Positions 10,172-21,383 of a stretch of 64,000 bases of DNA are shown here, one piece after another. The notes under the pieces were generated by a model, which worked only from the letters and a program-made list of their open reading frames with translations, did not search any database and had not been told where the DNA came from. Positions within the stretch are counted from its first letter, which is position 1. Each line of letters opens with the position of its first letter. The stretch lies in assembly GCA_902612005.1 (NCBI GenBank), contig CACMCA010000001.1, forward strand, positions 175,969 to 239,968. The letters run 5' to 3'. Source of the DNA: an uncultured Prochlorococcus sp. GTDB taxonomy: Bacteria; Cyanobacteriota; Cyanobacteriia; PCC-6307; Cyanobiaceae. The translations under genes were made by a program, and so were the position numbers.

Positions 10172-10946
10172 AAAAGTTAAGATTTGTTTTTTATTACTTT
10201 TTGTTTTTTTGAATATTTTTTTTATTGCACCATCCTATTCATTATCTTTGAGAGAGGGTTTGTTTGAAAATGCATTAGATCTAAGTTCAGGCGGAAAATT
10301 TAATCTCGCTTTACAAGAATGGAATCAATATCTCGATTCCTATCCTAATGATGCTGCAGCTTTGAGTAATAGAGGAAATATTAGACTTGTTATGGGAGAT
10401 CTACAGGGTTCAATAGAGGATCAAAATAAGGCAATAAGTTTGAATCCTAATGAAATAGATCCTTACATTAACAGGGGGATAGCAGAGGAAGCATTGGGTT
10501 TATGGCCGCAAGCGAAAAAAGATTATATGTTTGTTATTTCGCAAGATAGTAAAAATTTCTCTGCATTATATAATTTGGCTAATGTAGAAGGATCTACATC
10601 ACATTGGGAAAAAGCAAGAGATTTATTTTCAAAAGCTTCTTTATACAATCCTGGATTTGCTATGGCTAGGTCAAGTAAGGCGTTAGCAGATTTCCAATTG
10701 GGAAACATTGATGAATCTGAAAAAGAATTAAAAAAATTAATTAGACGTTATCCAACTTTTGCAGATGCTAGGGCAGCTTTAACAGCTTTGAATTGGTCGA
10801 AAGGTGAGTCTGGGAACGCAGAGAGTAATTGGATAGCTGTAACTGAATTAGATCCTAGATATAGTGATGAAGAATGGTTAAAAAAAATAAGAAGATGGCC
10901 TCCACAACCAATAAAAGATTTAATGAACTTTATCGATTTAAAATAA
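10158..10946 (+). CDS. TPR-repeat protein with signal peptide
   Basis: A 262-residue protein starting with a basic N-terminus and a long hydrophobic stretch ending near PSYS, which looks like a signal peptide or N-terminal anchor. After that come about four to five tetratricopeptide repeats (for example [40 protein letters not shown]). TPRs form protein-protein scaffolds, and in cyanobacteria such exported TPR proteins often help photosystem assembly; that role is only inferred. The ATG inside the end of ruvB is preferred to a TTG four codons earlier. The M20 peptidase gene starts 3 nt after it. Confidence 0.85.
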   Translation: MITFKKVKICFLLLFVFLNIFFIAPSYSLSLREGLFENALDLSSGGKFNLALQEWNQYLDSYPNDAAALSNRGNIRLVMGDLQGSIEDQNKAISLNPNEIDPYINRGIAEEALGLWPQAKKDYMFVISQDSKNFSALYNLANVEGSTSHWEKARDLFSKASLYNPGFAMARSSKALADFQLGNIDESEKELKKLIRRYPTFADARAALTALNWSKGESGNAESNWIAVTELDPRYSDEEWLKKIRRWPPQPIKDLMNFIDLK

Positions 10947-10949
10947 GTA

Positions 10950-12134
10950 ATGAATAGAGATGAGCTATATAAAAAAATTGATTCGTTTAATGATGAATTA
11001 ATTAACTTAAGAAGACATATCCATGCACATCCGGAATTAAGTGGTCTTGAAAATCAGACAGCAATCTTGATAAGTGGTTTTTTAAAAAATATTGGTTGGA
11101 ATGTTAGAGAATCTATAGGCAGGACAGGAGTTATAGCTGATTTTGGCCCCTTAGATAAAGGCATTATAGGTTTAAGAGTGGATATGGATGCTTTGCCAAT
11201 ATTTGAGGAAACTAAATTAAGTTTTTCTTCAAAAGTAGATGGTGTTATGCATGCCTGTGGTCATGATTTGCACATATCGATTGGATTGGGTGTGGCAAAA
11301 ATTATTAAGGATTTAAAACTAAATTTTGGGACTCGGATAATTTTTCAGCCTGCTGAAGAAATTGCGAGTGGAGCTAGATGGATGATTAAGGATGGTGCAA
11401 CTAATGGTTTAACCTACATTTTGGGAGTTCATGTCTACCCTGATTTATTCGTAGGGACTATTGGAATTAAAGAAGGAAGTTTAACTGCAGCTGCGGGAGA
11501 ACTTAAGGTAGAGATTAAAGGAAAATCAGGCCATGGTGCTCGACCTCATGAAGGAGTTGATGCTATTTGGGCGGCCTCTAAAGTTATCTCAGGAATTCAA
11601 GAATCAATAACAAGGAAGTTAGACCCTTTAGATCCTGTAGTAATAACTTTTGGGAAAATAAATGGTGGCGATGCATTTAATGTTCTTGCTGAAAAGGTTA
11701 ATTTAATTGGTACGGTTAGATCCACTAATCGTAAAGTATTTAAGAATATTGGTAATTGGCTCAATGAAAATATCACTTCTTTAGCTAATAATTGCGGAGC
11801 TGAAGCAAAAGTAATATTTAGAGAAATCACTCCAGCAGTAAATAATAATTCTGAAATTAACAGAGTAATAAGAGATTCGGGAATTAAGGTTTTGGGTCTA
11901 GAAAATGTTATCGAATTACAAAAACCATCATTAGGAGCTGAGGATTTCGCTGAATTCTTAAATGAGATTCCAGGTGCAATGTTCAGGCTTGGCGTTTCTA
12001 GTACAAATGGATGTGATCCTCTTCATAGTTCTAAATTTGATCCAGATGAAAGAGCTATTGCTGTTGGAATTAAAGTTATAACAGAATCCATAGTAAAATT
12101 AAACAATGAAAGAATTAATACAATTGGTAAATGA
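10950..12134 (+). CDS. M20-family metal-dependent amidohydrolase
   Basis: A 394-residue M20D (AmhX/IAA-amino-acid hydrolase) type protein. Metal ligands are visible in HACGHDLH, in FQPAEEIASGAR and in GAEDFAEF, and the dimerisation/lid domain carries GKSGHGARPHEG. Members remove acyl groups from N-acyl amino acids or related amides in the cytoplasm; the true substrate is not readable. The stop overlaps the ATG of the following 71-residue membrane protein in ATGA, and its start follows the TPR gene by 3 nt. Confidence 0.9.
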   Translation: MNRDELYKKIDSFNDELINLRRHIHAHPELSGLENQTAILISGFLKNIGWNVRESIGRTGVIADFGPLDKGIIGLRVDMDALPIFEETKLSFSSKVDGVMHACGHDLHISIGLGVAKIIKDLKLNFGTRIIFQPAEEIASGARWMIKDGATNGLTYILGVHVYPDLFVGTIGIKEGSLTAAAGELKVEIKGKSGHGARPHEGVDAIWAASKVISGIQESITRKLDPLDPVVITFGKINGGDAFNVLAEKVNLIGTVRSTNRKVFKNIGNWLNENITSLANNCGAEAKVIFREITPAVNNNSEINRVIRDSGIKVLGLENVIELQKPSLGAEDFAEFLNEIPGAMFRLGVSSTNGCDPLHSSKFDPDERAIAVGIKVITESIVKLNNERINTIGK

Positions 12135-12346
12135 AAATTAATAAAAGATTTATTTTATCTTTTGTAGCTCCTTTTATGATCTTTATATCTGTGATTGGAC
12201 TGATATTTAGGGACAATTCCAAGAAGATTTTTTATTTACCCGTAGGCTTGATGGGGATTGTAATAATTTTAGAGAAAAGTATAAGCAGACAATTGGATAG
12301 AAAAAATATTTTAAAAAAGATAAAGTCTTCTCAAAAAGTTAAATAA
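12131..12346 (+). CDS. small membrane protein, unknown function
   Basis: A 71-residue protein with two hydrophobic segments (about residues 8-24 and 34-47) and a basic C-terminal tail rich in Lys and Arg. The ATGA overlap with the amidohydrolase gene indicates translational coupling, and this is the best support that it is a real gene. It is not recognised as a member of a named family. It lies directly before the riboswitch spacer of thiC and could end the ruvB-TPR-amidohydrolase transcript. Confidence 0.65.
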   Translation: MKINKRFILSFVAPFMIFISVIGLIFRDNSKKIFYLPVGLMGIVIILEKSISRQLDRKNILKKIKSSQKVK

Positions 12347-12417
12347 AGTAACTATATATATTTTTACACAACATGAGATGACTATTTTTTAGAAAAGAGC
12401 TATTAATAAGATTAATA

Positions 12418-12497
12418 CTAGGGGTGCTAGGAAATTTAACTTAGCTGAGATCATACCCTTTGAACCTGAATCATTAATCTTGATACAGGGAAGTGGA
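12418..12497 (+). promoter_or_regulatory. TPP riboswitch (THI element) upstream of thiC
   Basis: The THI-box landmarks occur in order: GGGGTGCTAGG, then TTAGCTGAGATCATACCCTT, then TGAACCTGA, then ACAGGGAAG. These are the conserved pyrimidine- and pyrophosphate-sensing parts of the thiamine-pyrophosphate aptamer. It ends about 47 nt before the thiC ATG, so it is expected to reduce thiC expression when TPP is plentiful. The short spacer and lack of an evident terminator favour control of translation start, which is an inference. Confidence 0.9.
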
Positions 12498-12544
12498 GAT
12501 TTGATCAAACTTTAGTAATAACAGTTTTTAAAAATTTGTAAATT

Positions 12545-13915
12545 ATGAGAAGTTCTTGGATTAAGCCCCGCATTGGGAAAGACAATGTAACTCAAATGAA
12601 CTTTGCTAGAAACGGACATATCACTGAAGAAATGGATTTTGTTGCTAAAAAAGAGAATCTTCCTTCTTCTTTAATAATGGAAGAAGTGGCAAGAGGAAGA
12701 TTAATTATTCCAGCTAATATTAATCATTTGAATCTTGAGCCAATGTCCATAGGTATTGCCTCTAGATGCAAAGTTAATGCCAATATTGGTGCTTCCCCTA
12801 ATGCAAGTGATATCAATGAAGAAGTGGAGAAGCTAAAACTAGCAGTCAAATATGGGGCTGATACGGTTATGGATCTTTCTACAGGTGGAGTAAATTTAGA
12901 TGAAGTACGGCAAGCAATTATTCAGGAGTCTCCTGTTCCAATAGGAACAGTGCCGGTTTATCAAGCTTTAGAAAGTGTACATGGTTCAATAGATAGACTA
13001 ACTGAAGACGATTTTCTTCATATTATTGAAAAACATTGTCAGCAGGGTGTAGATTATCAAACTATTCATGCTGGGCTATTAATAGAGCATTTGCCGAAAG
13101 TTAAAGGTAGAATTACTGGAATTGTTAGTAGAGGGGGAGGTATTTTAGCCCAATGGATGTTACATCATTTTAAGCAAAACCCTCTTTACACAAGATTTGA
13201 TGACATTTGTGAAATTTTTAAGAAATATGATTGTACGTTTTCTCTAGGAGATTCATTAAGGCCTGGATGCTTGCATGATGCATCTGATGATGCTCAGCTA
13301 GCTGAATTGAAGACATTAGGCCAGCTTACCCGAAGAGCATGGGAACATAATGTTCAAGTAATGGTTGAGGGTCCTGGTCATGTACCTATGGACCAAATTG
13401 AGTTTAATGTGAGAAAGCAAATGGAAGAATGTTCGGAAGCTCCCTTCTATGTGCTTGGCCCTTTAGTGACAGATATATCTCCAGGTTATGACCATATATC
13501 AAGTGCTATTGGGGCAGCGATGGCAGGGTGGTATGGAACTTCTATGTTATGTTATGTAACCCCAAAAGAACATCTAGGTCTACCAAATGCAGAAGATGTA
13601 AGAGAAGGCTTAATCGCTTATAAAATAGCCGCTCACGCTGCTGATATAGCAAGACATAGAGCTGGAGCTCGTGATCGAGATGATGAACTTAGTCATGCAA
13701 GGTATAACTTTGATTGGAATAAACAATTCGAGCTTTCATTAGATCCTGAAAGGGCAAAGCAGTACCATGATGAAACACTACCTGAAGAAATATTTAAAAA
13801 GGCTGAGTTTTGTTCAATGTGTGGTCCTAAACATTGTCCAATGAATTCAAAGATTTCTAATGAATCTCTTGATCAGTTAAAAGATAAGCTCGAAGAATGT
13901 AATACTTCAGTCTAA
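12545..13915 (+). CDS. thiC: phosphomethylpyrimidine synthase ThiC
   Basis: A 456-residue radical-SAM enzyme that converts aminoimidazole ribotide to HMP-phosphate, the pyrimidine half of thiamine. The unusual C-terminal cluster motif CSMCGPKHC supplies the three Fe-S cysteines, and [18 protein letters not shown] and LGPLVTDI are family blocks. It has the shorter N-terminus typical of non-proteobacterial ThiC. A TPP riboswitch precedes it. It converges on tkt with a spacer of only 14 nt. Confidence 0.97.
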   Translation: MRSSWIKPRIGKDNVTQMNFARNGHITEEMDFVAKKENLPSSLIMEEVARGRLIIPANINHLNLEPMSIGIASRCKVNANIGASPNASDINEEVEKLKLAVKYGADTVMDLSTGGVNLDEVRQAIIQESPVPIGTVPVYQALESVHGSIDRLTEDDFLHIIEKHCQQGVDYQTIHAGLLIEHLPKVKGRITGIVSRGGGILAQWMLHHFKQNPLYTRFDDICEIFKKYDCTFSLGDSLRPGCLHDASDDAQLAELKTLGQLTRRAWEHNVQVMVEGPGHVPMDQIEFNVRKQMEECSEAPFYVLGPLVTDISPGYDHISSAIGAAMAGWYGTSMLCYVTPKEHLGLPNAEDVREGLIAYKIAAHAADIARHRAGARDRDDELSHARYNFDWNKQFELSLDPERAKQYHDETLPEEIFKKAEFCSMCGPKHCPMNSKISNESLDQLKDKLEECNTSV

Positions 13916-13929
13916 TTATCAATTAATAC

Positions 13930-15936
13930 TTATAAGATTTCTTTAGTTTTATTAACAACGTTTTCGACTGTAAATCCAAAATTTTTCATACATTCTCCAC
14001 CAGGTGCAGATGCACCAAATCTGTCCATAGTAATACAAATCCCTTCAAAACCTGTATATTTATGCCAACCAAATGAATGGGCAGCTTCTACTACAACTCT
14101 CTTTTTGACACTACTAGGTAAAACACTTTCTTTGTAAGATTCTTCTTGTTCTTCGAAAAGTTCTACACAAGGCATAGAAACCACTCTAATTTTTTTACCT
14201 AAACTTGCAATTTCCTTACTTGCTTCAATGCAAAGATTCAGTTCGCTTCCAGTACCAATAAATATTAGATCTGGTGTTCCTTCGCAATCGGAAACTACAT
14301 ATCCTCCTAGAGCAACTTTGTCGATAGAAGTATTTTCTTGATTTGGCATTCCTTGTCTGCTTAAACAAAGGGCAGAAGGTCTTTTGCGATTTTGAATAGC
14401 AAGCTTGTATGCTCCACTAGTCTCATTGCCATCTCCAGGTCTGAAAACAAGCATGTTAGGCATAGCACGAAGAGAAGGGATAGTTTCAATCGGTTGATGT
14501 GTTGGACCATCTTCTCCTACACCAATTGAATCGTGAGTTAGCACATAGATCACTCCTAATTCGCTGAGTGCTGAAAGCCTCATTGAACCTCTCATATAAT
14601 CAGCGAAAACGAGGAAGGTTCCTCCATAAGGAATAAGACCGCTATTGTGATAGGCAATACCATTAAGTACAGCTGCCATTGCGTGTTCTCGTACACCAAA
14701 ATGTAAATATCTTTTTTCAGGGCTATGTGGCTGGAATGATCCAGTTTCTCCTTTGATATCTGTGTAATTAGAGTGAGTTAAATCTGCAGATCCGCCAATT
14801 AATTCAGGTAGGTTAGGTCCTAAAGCACCTAAACATATTTGTGAATGCTTTCTGGTAGCTAAACCTTTATCATCAGGTGTATAAGAGGGGAGATCTGAGT
14901 CCCAATTCTCAGGTAATTGGCCTTTTAACATTCTGTTTAACTCTGCTCCTTCAGAGGGATATTTTTCTTTATATTCTTCAAATTTAGAATCCCATGCTTT
15001 CTCTAAGTTTTCGCCTTTGTTGATTGATTTTCTAAAATGTGCGTATACTTCATTGGGTATTTCAAATGGAGGATATTCCCAATTGAGAAACTCTCTAGTT
15101 AATGCAGCTTCTTCTTCTCCAACAGCTGCTCCATGAATTCCAGCAGTATCTGATTTATTGGGCGAACCATAACCTATGGTTGTAGAAATTTTTATAATTG
15201 AAGGCTTGTCTGTAATTAATTTTGCTTTTTCGATAGCTTCAGTTATTCCTTTAACATCATGATTTCCATCTTCAACATGTTGTACATGCCATCCATAAGC
15301 TTCGTATCTTTTTAATACATCTTCAGTGAAAGAAACATCGGTTCGCCCATCAATTGTAATTTGATTATCGTCATAGAGTGCAATTAATTTTCCAAGCTTA
15401 AGATGACCAGCTAATGAGCAGGCCTCTGATGCAATCCCTTCTTGATTACAGCCGTCACCCATTATTACGTAAGTATAGTGATCAACGATTTTACAATCAG
15501 GCTTGTTGAATTTAGCTGATAAGTGAGTTTCAGCTATTGCTAAACCAACTGCATTTGAGATTCCTGCTCCAAGAGGTCCAGCTGTAACTTCAACTCCTTC
15601 AGTTTCGAATGTTTCTGGATGTCCTGGAGTTTTTGATCCCCATTGCCTAAATTCTTTAATATCTTCTATTGAAACTGATTTGTATCCTGTCAAATGAAGC
15701 AAGGAATATAACAGCATACAGCCATGACCAGCTGATAATACAAAACGATCTCTATTGAACCATTTTGGGTTATTGGGGTTGTGATTAAGTATGTTTTGCC
15801 ATAATGCATAACCCATAGGAGCACATCCCATTGGTAATCCAGGATGTCCACTATTAGATTTATTTACTGCATCTACAGCAAGCATTCTTATACTATTTAC
15901 ACAAAGTGATTCTAATGAAACAGATGCAGCGACCAT
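13930..15936 (-). CDS. tktA: transketolase
   Basis: A 668-residue thiamine-diphosphate enzyme of the Calvin and pentose phosphate pathways, moving two-carbon units between sugar phosphates. The TPP motif GDGCNQEG, the histidine-rich substrate loops (GHGCM, GIHGA), GVREHAM and [16 protein letters not shown] are all present, and length is standard. It stands beside thiC, which makes part of its cofactor; that pairing may be chance. The start ATG is followed by [11 protein letters not shown]. Confidence 0.97.
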   Translation of the reverse strand: MVAASVSLESLCVNSIRMLAVDAVNKSNSGHPGLPMGCAPMGYALWQNILNHNPNNPKWFNRDRFVLSAGHGCMLLYSLLHLTGYKSVSIEDIKEFRQWGSKTPGHPETFETEGVEVTAGPLGAGISNAVGLAIAETHLSAKFNKPDCKIVDHYTYVIMGDGCNQEGIASEACSLAGHLKLGKLIALYDDNQITIDGRTDVSFTEDVLKRYEAYGWHVQHVEDGNHDVKGITEAIEKAKLITDKPSIIKISTTIGYGSPNKSDTAGIHGAAVGEEEAALTREFLNWEYPPFEIPNEVYAHFRKSINKGENLEKAWDSKFEEYKEKYPSEGAELNRMLKGQLPENWDSDLPSYTPDDKGLATRKHSQICLGALGPNLPELIGGSADLTHSNYTDIKGETGSFQPHSPEKRYLHFGVREHAMAAVLNGIAYHNSGLIPYGGTFLVFADYMRGSMRLSALSELGVIYVLTHDSIGVGEDGPTHQPIETIPSLRAMPNMLVFRPGDGNETSGAYKLAIQNRKRPSALCLSRQGMPNQENTSIDKVALGGYVVSDCEGTPDLIFIGTGSELNLCIEASKEIASLGKKIRVVSMPCVELFEEQEESYKESVLPSSVKKRVVVEAAHSFGWHKYTGFEGICITMDRFGASAPGGECMKNFGFTVENVVNKTKEIL

Positions 15937-15979
15937 TTTTTTAAAATAAGTTAAGTTGGAAATACAGAATTGGTTGTCT

Positions 15980-17224
15980 TTAATTCATTTTGCTGAAAGC
16001 AAGGCAAACATTGTGACCACCAAAGCCGAAGGAATTAGAAAGAGCAACTCCTACTTGAGTTTCTCTCGCATTATTTGGTACATAATCAAGATCACATTCA
16101 GGATCTGGATTGACGTAGTTAATTGTAGGAGGGATAAAATTATGTGTCAAAGAAAGTATACAAGCTACAGCTTCTATACCTCCTGAGCCTCCTAGGAGAT
16201 GACCAGTCATCGACTTAGTAGAGCTTACAGGAATGAGGTAAGATCTGTCTTTAAAAATAGATTTAATTGCAGAAGTTTCATTTTTGTCATTAGCTGATGT
16301 ACTCGTTCCATGCGCATTGATGTAATCAACTTTTTCAAGGCTGAGAGAAGCGTCTTCAATTGCTAGTTTGATTGCTTGAGCGCCTCCAACCCCGCCTGGA
16401 GATGGAGCAGTAATGTGATGAGCATCACATGTTGTGCCATATCCAATGATTTCTGCATAAATTCTTGCATTCCTTTTTTGTGCATTTTCTAAAGTTTCTA
16501 AAACAAGAATTCCAGATCCCTCTCCTATAACAAATCCATCTCTTTCTGCATCAAAAGGCCTGCTTGCAGTTTCAGGACTTTCATTTCTGAAAGAAAGAGC
16601 TTTGGCACTGGCAAAACCAGCTACTCCGAGAGGCGTAATACTTGCTTCTGCTCCCCCACAGATCATTGCATCTGCCTTGCCAAGTTGAAGTAATCTAAAA
16701 GAATCACCAATTGCATTTGAACCGGCAGCGCACGCGGTTGAAACAGAGGAGCTTGGTCCTTTTGCACCTAAAGCAATAGCAGCTAATCCAGTTGCCATAT
16801 TTGGAATCATCATTGGGACTGTAAATGGACTTACTCTTTTAGCTCCTTTATGACTCAGAATTTGAGCTTGACTTTCCATAGTAAGTAAGCCTCCAACACC
16901 AGAGCCAATAATTACTCCAATTCTTGATGCATTAGCTTCAGTAATTTCAAGTCCGGAATCACGAAAGGCTTGCTTTGCAGCTATGACTCCAAACTGGGAA
17001 AAACGATCCCATCTTTTGGATTCTTTAACTTCAATAAAATTTTCAGATTGAAGATTTTTTACTTCTGCTGCAAATTTGCAAGGATGTTGTTCGGGATTAA
17101 AGAGAGTAATATCTGAAACCCCGTTAGTACCTTTTTGCAGTCCGACTAAATATTCATCAATGTTATTACCAATTGGAGTTACAGCTCCGATACCGGTAAT
17201 AACAACTCGATGGAGATTTGGCAT
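15980..17224 (-). CDS. fabF: 3-oxoacyl-[acyl-carrier-protein] synthase II (KAS II)
   Basis: A 414-residue condensing enzyme of fatty-acid elongation. The catalytic Cys is in [10 protein letters not shown], and the two catalytic histidines are in [12 protein letters not shown] and [14 protein letters not shown]. It extends acyl-ACP using malonyl-ACP and is the step that makes long unsaturated chains in many bacteria. It lies just 6 nt downstream of acpP, its substrate carrier, so both are likely read from one transcript. The tkt gene follows in the same direction. Confidence 0.97.
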   Translation of the reverse strand: MPNLHRVVITGIGAVTPIGNNIDEYLVGLQKGTNGVSDITLFNPEQHPCKFAAEVKNLQSENFIEVKESKRWDRFSQFGVIAAKQAFRDSGLEITEANASRIGVIIGSGVGGLLTMESQAQILSHKGAKRVSPFTVPMMIPNMATGLAAIALGAKGPSSSVSTACAAGSNAIGDSFRLLQLGKADAMICGGAEASITPLGVAGFASAKALSFRNESPETASRPFDAERDGFVIGEGSGILVLETLENAQKRNARIYAEIIGYGTTCDAHHITAPSPGGVGGAQAIKLAIEDASLSLEKVDYINAHGTSTSANDKNETSAIKSIFKDRSYLIPVSSTKSMTGHLLGGSGGIEAVACILSLTHNFIPPTINYVNPDPECDLDYVPNNARETQVGVALSNSFGFGGHNVCLAFSKMN

Positions 17225-17230
17225 CCTTTA

Positions 17231-17470
17231 TTAACCTTTTTTCTCTTCGATGAATTTTACTGCATCGCCAACAGTTGCGATTCCTTCCGCTGCTTCATCA
17301 GGAATTTCAATATCAAATGCTTCTTCAAGAGCCATTACTAATTCAACGGTATCAAGAGAATCTGCACCTAAATCATTTTGGAAATTTGAATCTGATTTGA
17401 CTTCACCTGCTTCTACACTTAATTGTTCTGAAACAATAGAGCAAACTTTTTCGAGGATTTCTTGTGACAT
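17231..17470 (-). CDS. acpP: acyl carrier protein
   Basis: A 79-residue acidic four-helix protein. The serine in [14 protein letters not shown] carries the 4'-phosphopantetheine arm that holds growing acyl chains. Size and charge are typical. It is the first gene of the acpP-fabF pair and is divergent from psaC, with about 130 nt between the starts for two promoters. Confidence 0.97.
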   Translation of the reverse strand: MSQEILEKVCSIVSEQLSVEAGEVKSDSNFQNDLGADSLDTVELVMALEEAFDIEIPDEAAEGIATVGDAVKFIEEKKG

Positions 17471-17561
17471 AGTTTATGGAATTTACTAATTATCTATATG
17501 ATTTTATGCCCTAGAGTTAACAAGAGTGAAGCATATCTTAATTTTTTTAATTTCTTTGTAA

Positions 17562-17849
<288 letters not shown>

Positions 17850-17931
17850 ACTTACATAGTGCAGTTTTAAGAGAGTCCATGTTTTAAAAATACTTATTTT
17901 TTTTCAAATATAATTGAAGAAAAATTTTCGT

Positions 17932-19827
17932 ATGTGTGGCATAGTCGCTGTAACAGGTTATAAAAAAGCTTTACCATTGTTGATTAATGGTTTACAAAAA
18001 CTTGAATATAGAGGATATGATTCCGCAGGTATTGCGATAATAAATTCTGAAAAAAATTCTATTACTTGTAATAAGGCAGAGGGAAAACTTAAAAACTTAA
18101 TAAATAATCTTAACAATGAGAATATTTCAGGAACTGTAGGTATAGGTCATACTAGATGGGCAACACATGGAAAACCTGAGTTTAAAAATGCTCATCCCCA
18201 TATCGATAGTTCAGGTACCATAGCGGTTGTTCAAAATGGCATTATTGAAAATTTTCAAGACTTAAAAAATAAATTAGAAAATGAGGGCATTATTTTTAGT
18301 TCTGATACAGATACCGAGGTAATTCCTCATTTAATTAAAAGAGAATTAAATACATTAAGTAAACTTAACCTTGAGCATAATGGCTCAACATTATTAGTAG
18401 CTGTGAGAAATGTAATATCTGATCTGGAAGGATCTTATGCCTTAGCGGTTTTATGGGCTGATGCTCCAACCTCTTTGGTAGTTGCAAGAAAACAAGCCCC
18501 TTTGATTATTGGCTTGGGCGAAGGAGAATTTATTTGTGCAAGTGATACTCCAGCTATTGCAAACTTTACAAATATTATTTTGCCTATGGAAGATGAAGAA
18601 ATAGCTTTGTTGACTCCTCTTGGAATAGAAATATATGACAAAAACAATGAGAGACAATATCGAAATCCAGTTTCTCTAAAAGTCTCAGAGCAAATAATGG
18701 ATAAGATGAATTTTAAACACTTTATGTTAAAGGAAATATATGATCAGCCAAAAACCGCAAAAAACTGGTTGGATAATTACTTAATTCAAAACTTAGAAGA
18801 GGGCCGTTATCAAATTAATTATCCTTTTGATATAAAGTTTTTCGAATCAATAGAAAGGATTGAAATTATCGCTTGTGGTACTAGTAAACATGCTGCAATG
18901 GTGGGTAGCTTTTTACTAGAACAATTTTCAGGTATCCCCACAAATGTCTTTTACGCAAGTGAATTCCGGTATTCACCACCTCCCTTGTTACCAAATACAT
19001 TAACCATTGGAGTCACTCAATCGGGAGAAACTGCTGATACAATCGCAGCTATTGATATGGAAATCAAAAGACGTTCCTCTATTCAAGATAAAAATTTTAA
19101 ACCCAATCTTATTGCAATAACAAATAGAAAAGAGAGCTCGATAGGAAGGCAGGTTCCAAATATAATTGATATCTGCGCGGGAATAGAAGTAGGAGTTGCA
19201 GCAACAAAAACTTTTTTTGCTCAATTACTTTCTTTTTATGGATTAGCTATAAAATTTGCAGAAATTAAAGGAAGTCAAAGCTTAGATGAAATAAGTAACT
19301 TAATAACTGAACTTATCAAACTGCCGCCATTGATAGAGGATCTTTTAGAGCAGCATCATAAATCTTCAGAAAAGCTAGCACATGATTTTTTTAATATTAA
19401 AGATGTTATCTTTTTAGGACGAGGTATCAATTATCCTATTGCTCTCGAAGGAGCATTAAAACTAAAAGAAATTAGTTATATCCATGCGGCTGGATATCCA
19501 GCTGGTGAGATGAAACATGGCCCAATAGCTTTGTTAGACAAAAAAGTACCTGTAATTTCTATTGCTTCCCCTGGTGAAGTTTTCGATAAAGTTATTAGTA
19601 ATGCTCAAGAAGCAAAAGCTAGAGATTCATTTTTAATTGGCATTGCTCCTGAATGTAAAGGAACTGAAATTTTTGATTATTTAATGAAAGTTCCTTCCTA
19701 TAACAAATGGATTTCACCTTTACTAAACATAGTTCCTTTACAATTATTGAGTTACCATATTGCAGCTCATAGAGGACTTGACGTGGATCAACCGAGAAAT
19801 TTAGCTAAAAGCGTAACTGTGGAATGA
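17932..19827 (+). CDS. glmS: glutamine-fructose-6-phosphate aminotransferase (isomerizing)
   Basis: A 631-residue enzyme that makes glucosamine-6-phosphate for peptidoglycan and LPS. The start is set by MCGIVAVTGY, where Cys2 becomes the N-terminal nucleophile of the glutaminase domain; a TTG six codons upstream would block this and was rejected. The C-terminal SIS domains carry IIACGTSKHAAMVG and GVTQSGETADT, and the protein ends in KSVTVE. Convergent with rimM after about 30 nt. Confidence 0.97.
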   Translation: MCGIVAVTGYKKALPLLINGLQKLEYRGYDSAGIAIINSEKNSITCNKAEGKLKNLINNLNNENISGTVGIGHTRWATHGKPEFKNAHPHIDSSGTIAVVQNGIIENFQDLKNKLENEGIIFSSDTDTEVIPHLIKRELNTLSKLNLEHNGSTLLVAVRNVISDLEGSYALAVLWADAPTSLVVARKQAPLIIGLGEGEFICASDTPAIANFTNIILPMEDEEIALLTPLGIEIYDKNNERQYRNPVSLKVSEQIMDKMNFKHFMLKEIYDQPKTAKNWLDNYLIQNLEEGRYQINYPFDIKFFESIERIEIIACGTSKHAAMVGSFLLEQFSGIPTNVFYASEFRYSPPPLLPNTLTIGVTQSGETADTIAAIDMEIKRRSSIQDKNFKPNLIAITNRKESSIGRQVPNIIDICAGIEVGVAATKTFFAQLLSFYGLAIKFAEIKGSQSLDEISNLITELIKLPPLIEDLLEQHHKSSEKLAHDFFNIKDVIFLGRGINYPIALEGALKLKEISYIHAAGYPAGEMKHGPIALLDKKVPVISIASPGEVFDKVISNAQEAKARDSFLIGIAPECKGTEIFDYLMKVPSYNKWISPLLNIVPLQLLSYHIAAHRGLDVDQPRNLAKSVTVE

Positions 19828-19857
19828 TGAATTTCTTATAAATTTGATTTTTAAAAT

Positions 19858-20397
19858 TTATAGGTCTAAAAGTCCATTTGGAGGATTGATGATTAGAAAA
19901 TTATTTTTTATATCTACTATTGTGACTATTTCTTTAACAAATGGTACGAAAACTTTTTTTTGATTTTTAAATAGTTCAATAACAAGTAAATTATTTTTTT
20001 CATTTTCTAAATTAATCACTTTTCCAATTGTTTTTAATTCATCATTTTCTAAAGTTTTGACCTCCAGATTTAAAAGTTCCAACAAGTGGAATTCTTCCTT
20101 TTTTAATTTGGGTAGCTTATCAGTTTTTACAAGTATTTTAAATTTTTTCAGTTGCTCTGCATGATTTCGCGTATCAATTCCCTTGAGCTTAACTATAAAG
20201 GTTTCTCTACCAGGTTGTTTGAAACCAGATATAAGTTCTATTTTTGAAGGAGGTTCATTTTCTTTTTGCAACCATCTCATTCCCGGTTTTAAAAATCTTT
20301 CTTCAAAATCACTTAGAGATTTAACCTTTACCTGTCCATTTATTCCATGACAGGATGTTATCAATCCAACAGTCAACCATTCATTTTTATTTATCAT
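19858..20397 (-). CDS. rimM: 16S rRNA processing/ribosome maturation factor RimM
   Basis: A 179-residue protein with an N-terminal RimM barrel ([20 protein letters not shown]) and a C-terminal PRC-barrel domain ending in NPPNGLLDL, the family's usual end. It binds ribosomal protein S19 and helps mature the 30S head. The start is ATG, 24 nt from the divergent ndhS start. The central part is lysine-rich, as expected for AT-rich picocyanobacterial proteins. Confidence 0.93.
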   Translation of the reverse strand: MINKNEWLTVGLITSCHGINGQVKVKSLSDFEERFLKPGMRWLQKENEPPSKIELISGFKQPGRETFIVKLKGIDTRNHAEQLKKFKILVKTDKLPKLKKEEFHLLELLNLEVKTLENDELKTIGKVINLENEKNNLLVIELFKNQKKVFVPFVKEIVTIVDIKNNFLIINPPNGLLDL

Positions 20398-20421
20398 ATA
20401 TTGTATTAGATAGGGTATTTT

Positions 20422-20607
20422 ATGGAATTATCTACTAAACCCATACTTCCTGGTTCGGTTGTTGTTGTAAAAGACACGAACTCCATATATAGAGGATATA
20501 AAGGGTTTGTACAAAGAGTTACAAAGAAAAGAGCAGCAGTTTTGTTTGAAGGGGGTAATTGGGATAAACTCATAACTTTTCAGCTAACTAATTTAGAAAA
20601 AGTATAA
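20422..20607 (+). CDS. ndhS: NAD(P)H dehydrogenase-like complex subunit NdhS
   Basis: A 61-residue SH3-like barrel. The segment [18 protein letters not shown] is the hallmark of cyanobacterial NdhS, the ferredoxin-docking subunit of the NDH-1 complex in cyclic electron flow around photosystem I. Positively charged residues (KRAAV, TKK) fit ferredoxin binding. It is squeezed between divergent rimM and convergent rnc, with only 2 nt to the rnc stop, so its own promoter must overlap rimM's 5' end. Confidence 0.85.
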   Translation: MELSTKPILPGSVVVVKDTNSIYRGYKGFVQRVTKKRAAVLFEGGNWDKLITFQLTNLEKV

Positions 20608-20609
20608 AA

Positions 20610-21359
20610 TTAGATTTTACCTATAGTTATAAATCTTTCTATCAAAATTCTAGCTGCATTTGTTTCTGCTTGTTTATGAGACTTGCCAAATGCGGATGAT
20701 TCTTTTAATCCTTCGATAAATATATCGCAAGAAAATCTATTGGGGTCCCCATTTTTCTTTGAGACTTCAATTATTTTATAGACTGGTAAATCAAAACCTT
20801 TACTTTGACACCACTCTTGCAATACTGTTTTAGATTTGAATTTATATGGAGCTTTTAAAAATATTTCTGAATCTTCCTCCCAAATATCATCTAACCAAAG
20901 ATTTACTTCAAGAATTGAATTAAAACAATTGTAAATAGCACCGATTAAAGCTTCTGTAGCTTCACCAATAATGGTATTTTTTGAAGTTTCATCTCCAAGA
21001 GCTTTAGGTCCTTTAATTATTAATTTCTCAATATCAATTTTTTTTCCTAATTTAGTTAACCATTCATCACTGACAATTTGTGCTCTTAGCTCTGATCTTG
21101 CTCCTACATTCATTTGAGGATATTTTTTTTCAATAAAATTAGAAGCCGCTAATCTGAGTACTGCATCCCCAAAAAATTCTAGCTTTTCGTAATTTTTTAT
21201 TTTATCCTCTGAGGAATGGATAAATGCTTGATTAAAATTTTGAATAACTGAAATATTTTGAGTTCTAATTATTTCAGAAAATCTTCTTGATTTAATATTT
21301 AAAGACCTTAAAAAGGTAGTAATTTGATCAATTCTCTTTGCGTTAATTATATTTGTCAT
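20610..21359 (-). CDS. rnc: ribonuclease III
   Basis: A 249-residue double-strand RNase with the signature NYEKLEFFGDAVLRLAAS, the second metal site in GEATEALIGAIY, and a C-terminal dsRNA-binding domain (LQEWCQSKGFDLPVY, then SHKQAETNAARILIE). It processes rRNA precursors and some regulatory duplexes. It reads in the same direction as rnpB and starts about 25 nt after the RNase P RNA ends, so it may be read from the rnpB promoter. The start is ATG. Confidence 0.94.
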   Translation of the reverse strand: MTNIINAKRIDQITTFLRSLNIKSRRFSEIIRTQNISVIQNFNQAFIHSSEDKIKNYEKLEFFGDAVLRLAASNFIEKKYPQMNVGARSELRAQIVSDEWLTKLGKKIDIEKLIIKGPKALGDETSKNTIIGEATEALIGAIYNCFNSILEVNLWLDDIWEEDSEIFLKAPYKFKSKTVLQEWCQSKGFDLPVYKIIEVSKKNGDPNRFSCDIFIEGLKESSAFGKSHKQAETNAARILIERFITIGKI

Positions 21360-21383
21360 CTGATTTGGATGATCACAACAATT

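Noticed and set aside
12347..12417. Possible extra gene between the 71-residue protein and the riboswitch
   Set aside because: Only a very short frame is open, and the region is explained as the 5' leader of thiC.
15956..16186. 76-residue frame opposite fabF
   Set aside because: Lies wholly inside fabF on the other strand with no independent motif; treated as a chance frame.
17914..17931. Six-codon upstream extension of glmS from TTG
   Set aside because: The enzyme needs Cys as residue 2 after Met removal, which only the ATG at 17932 gives.
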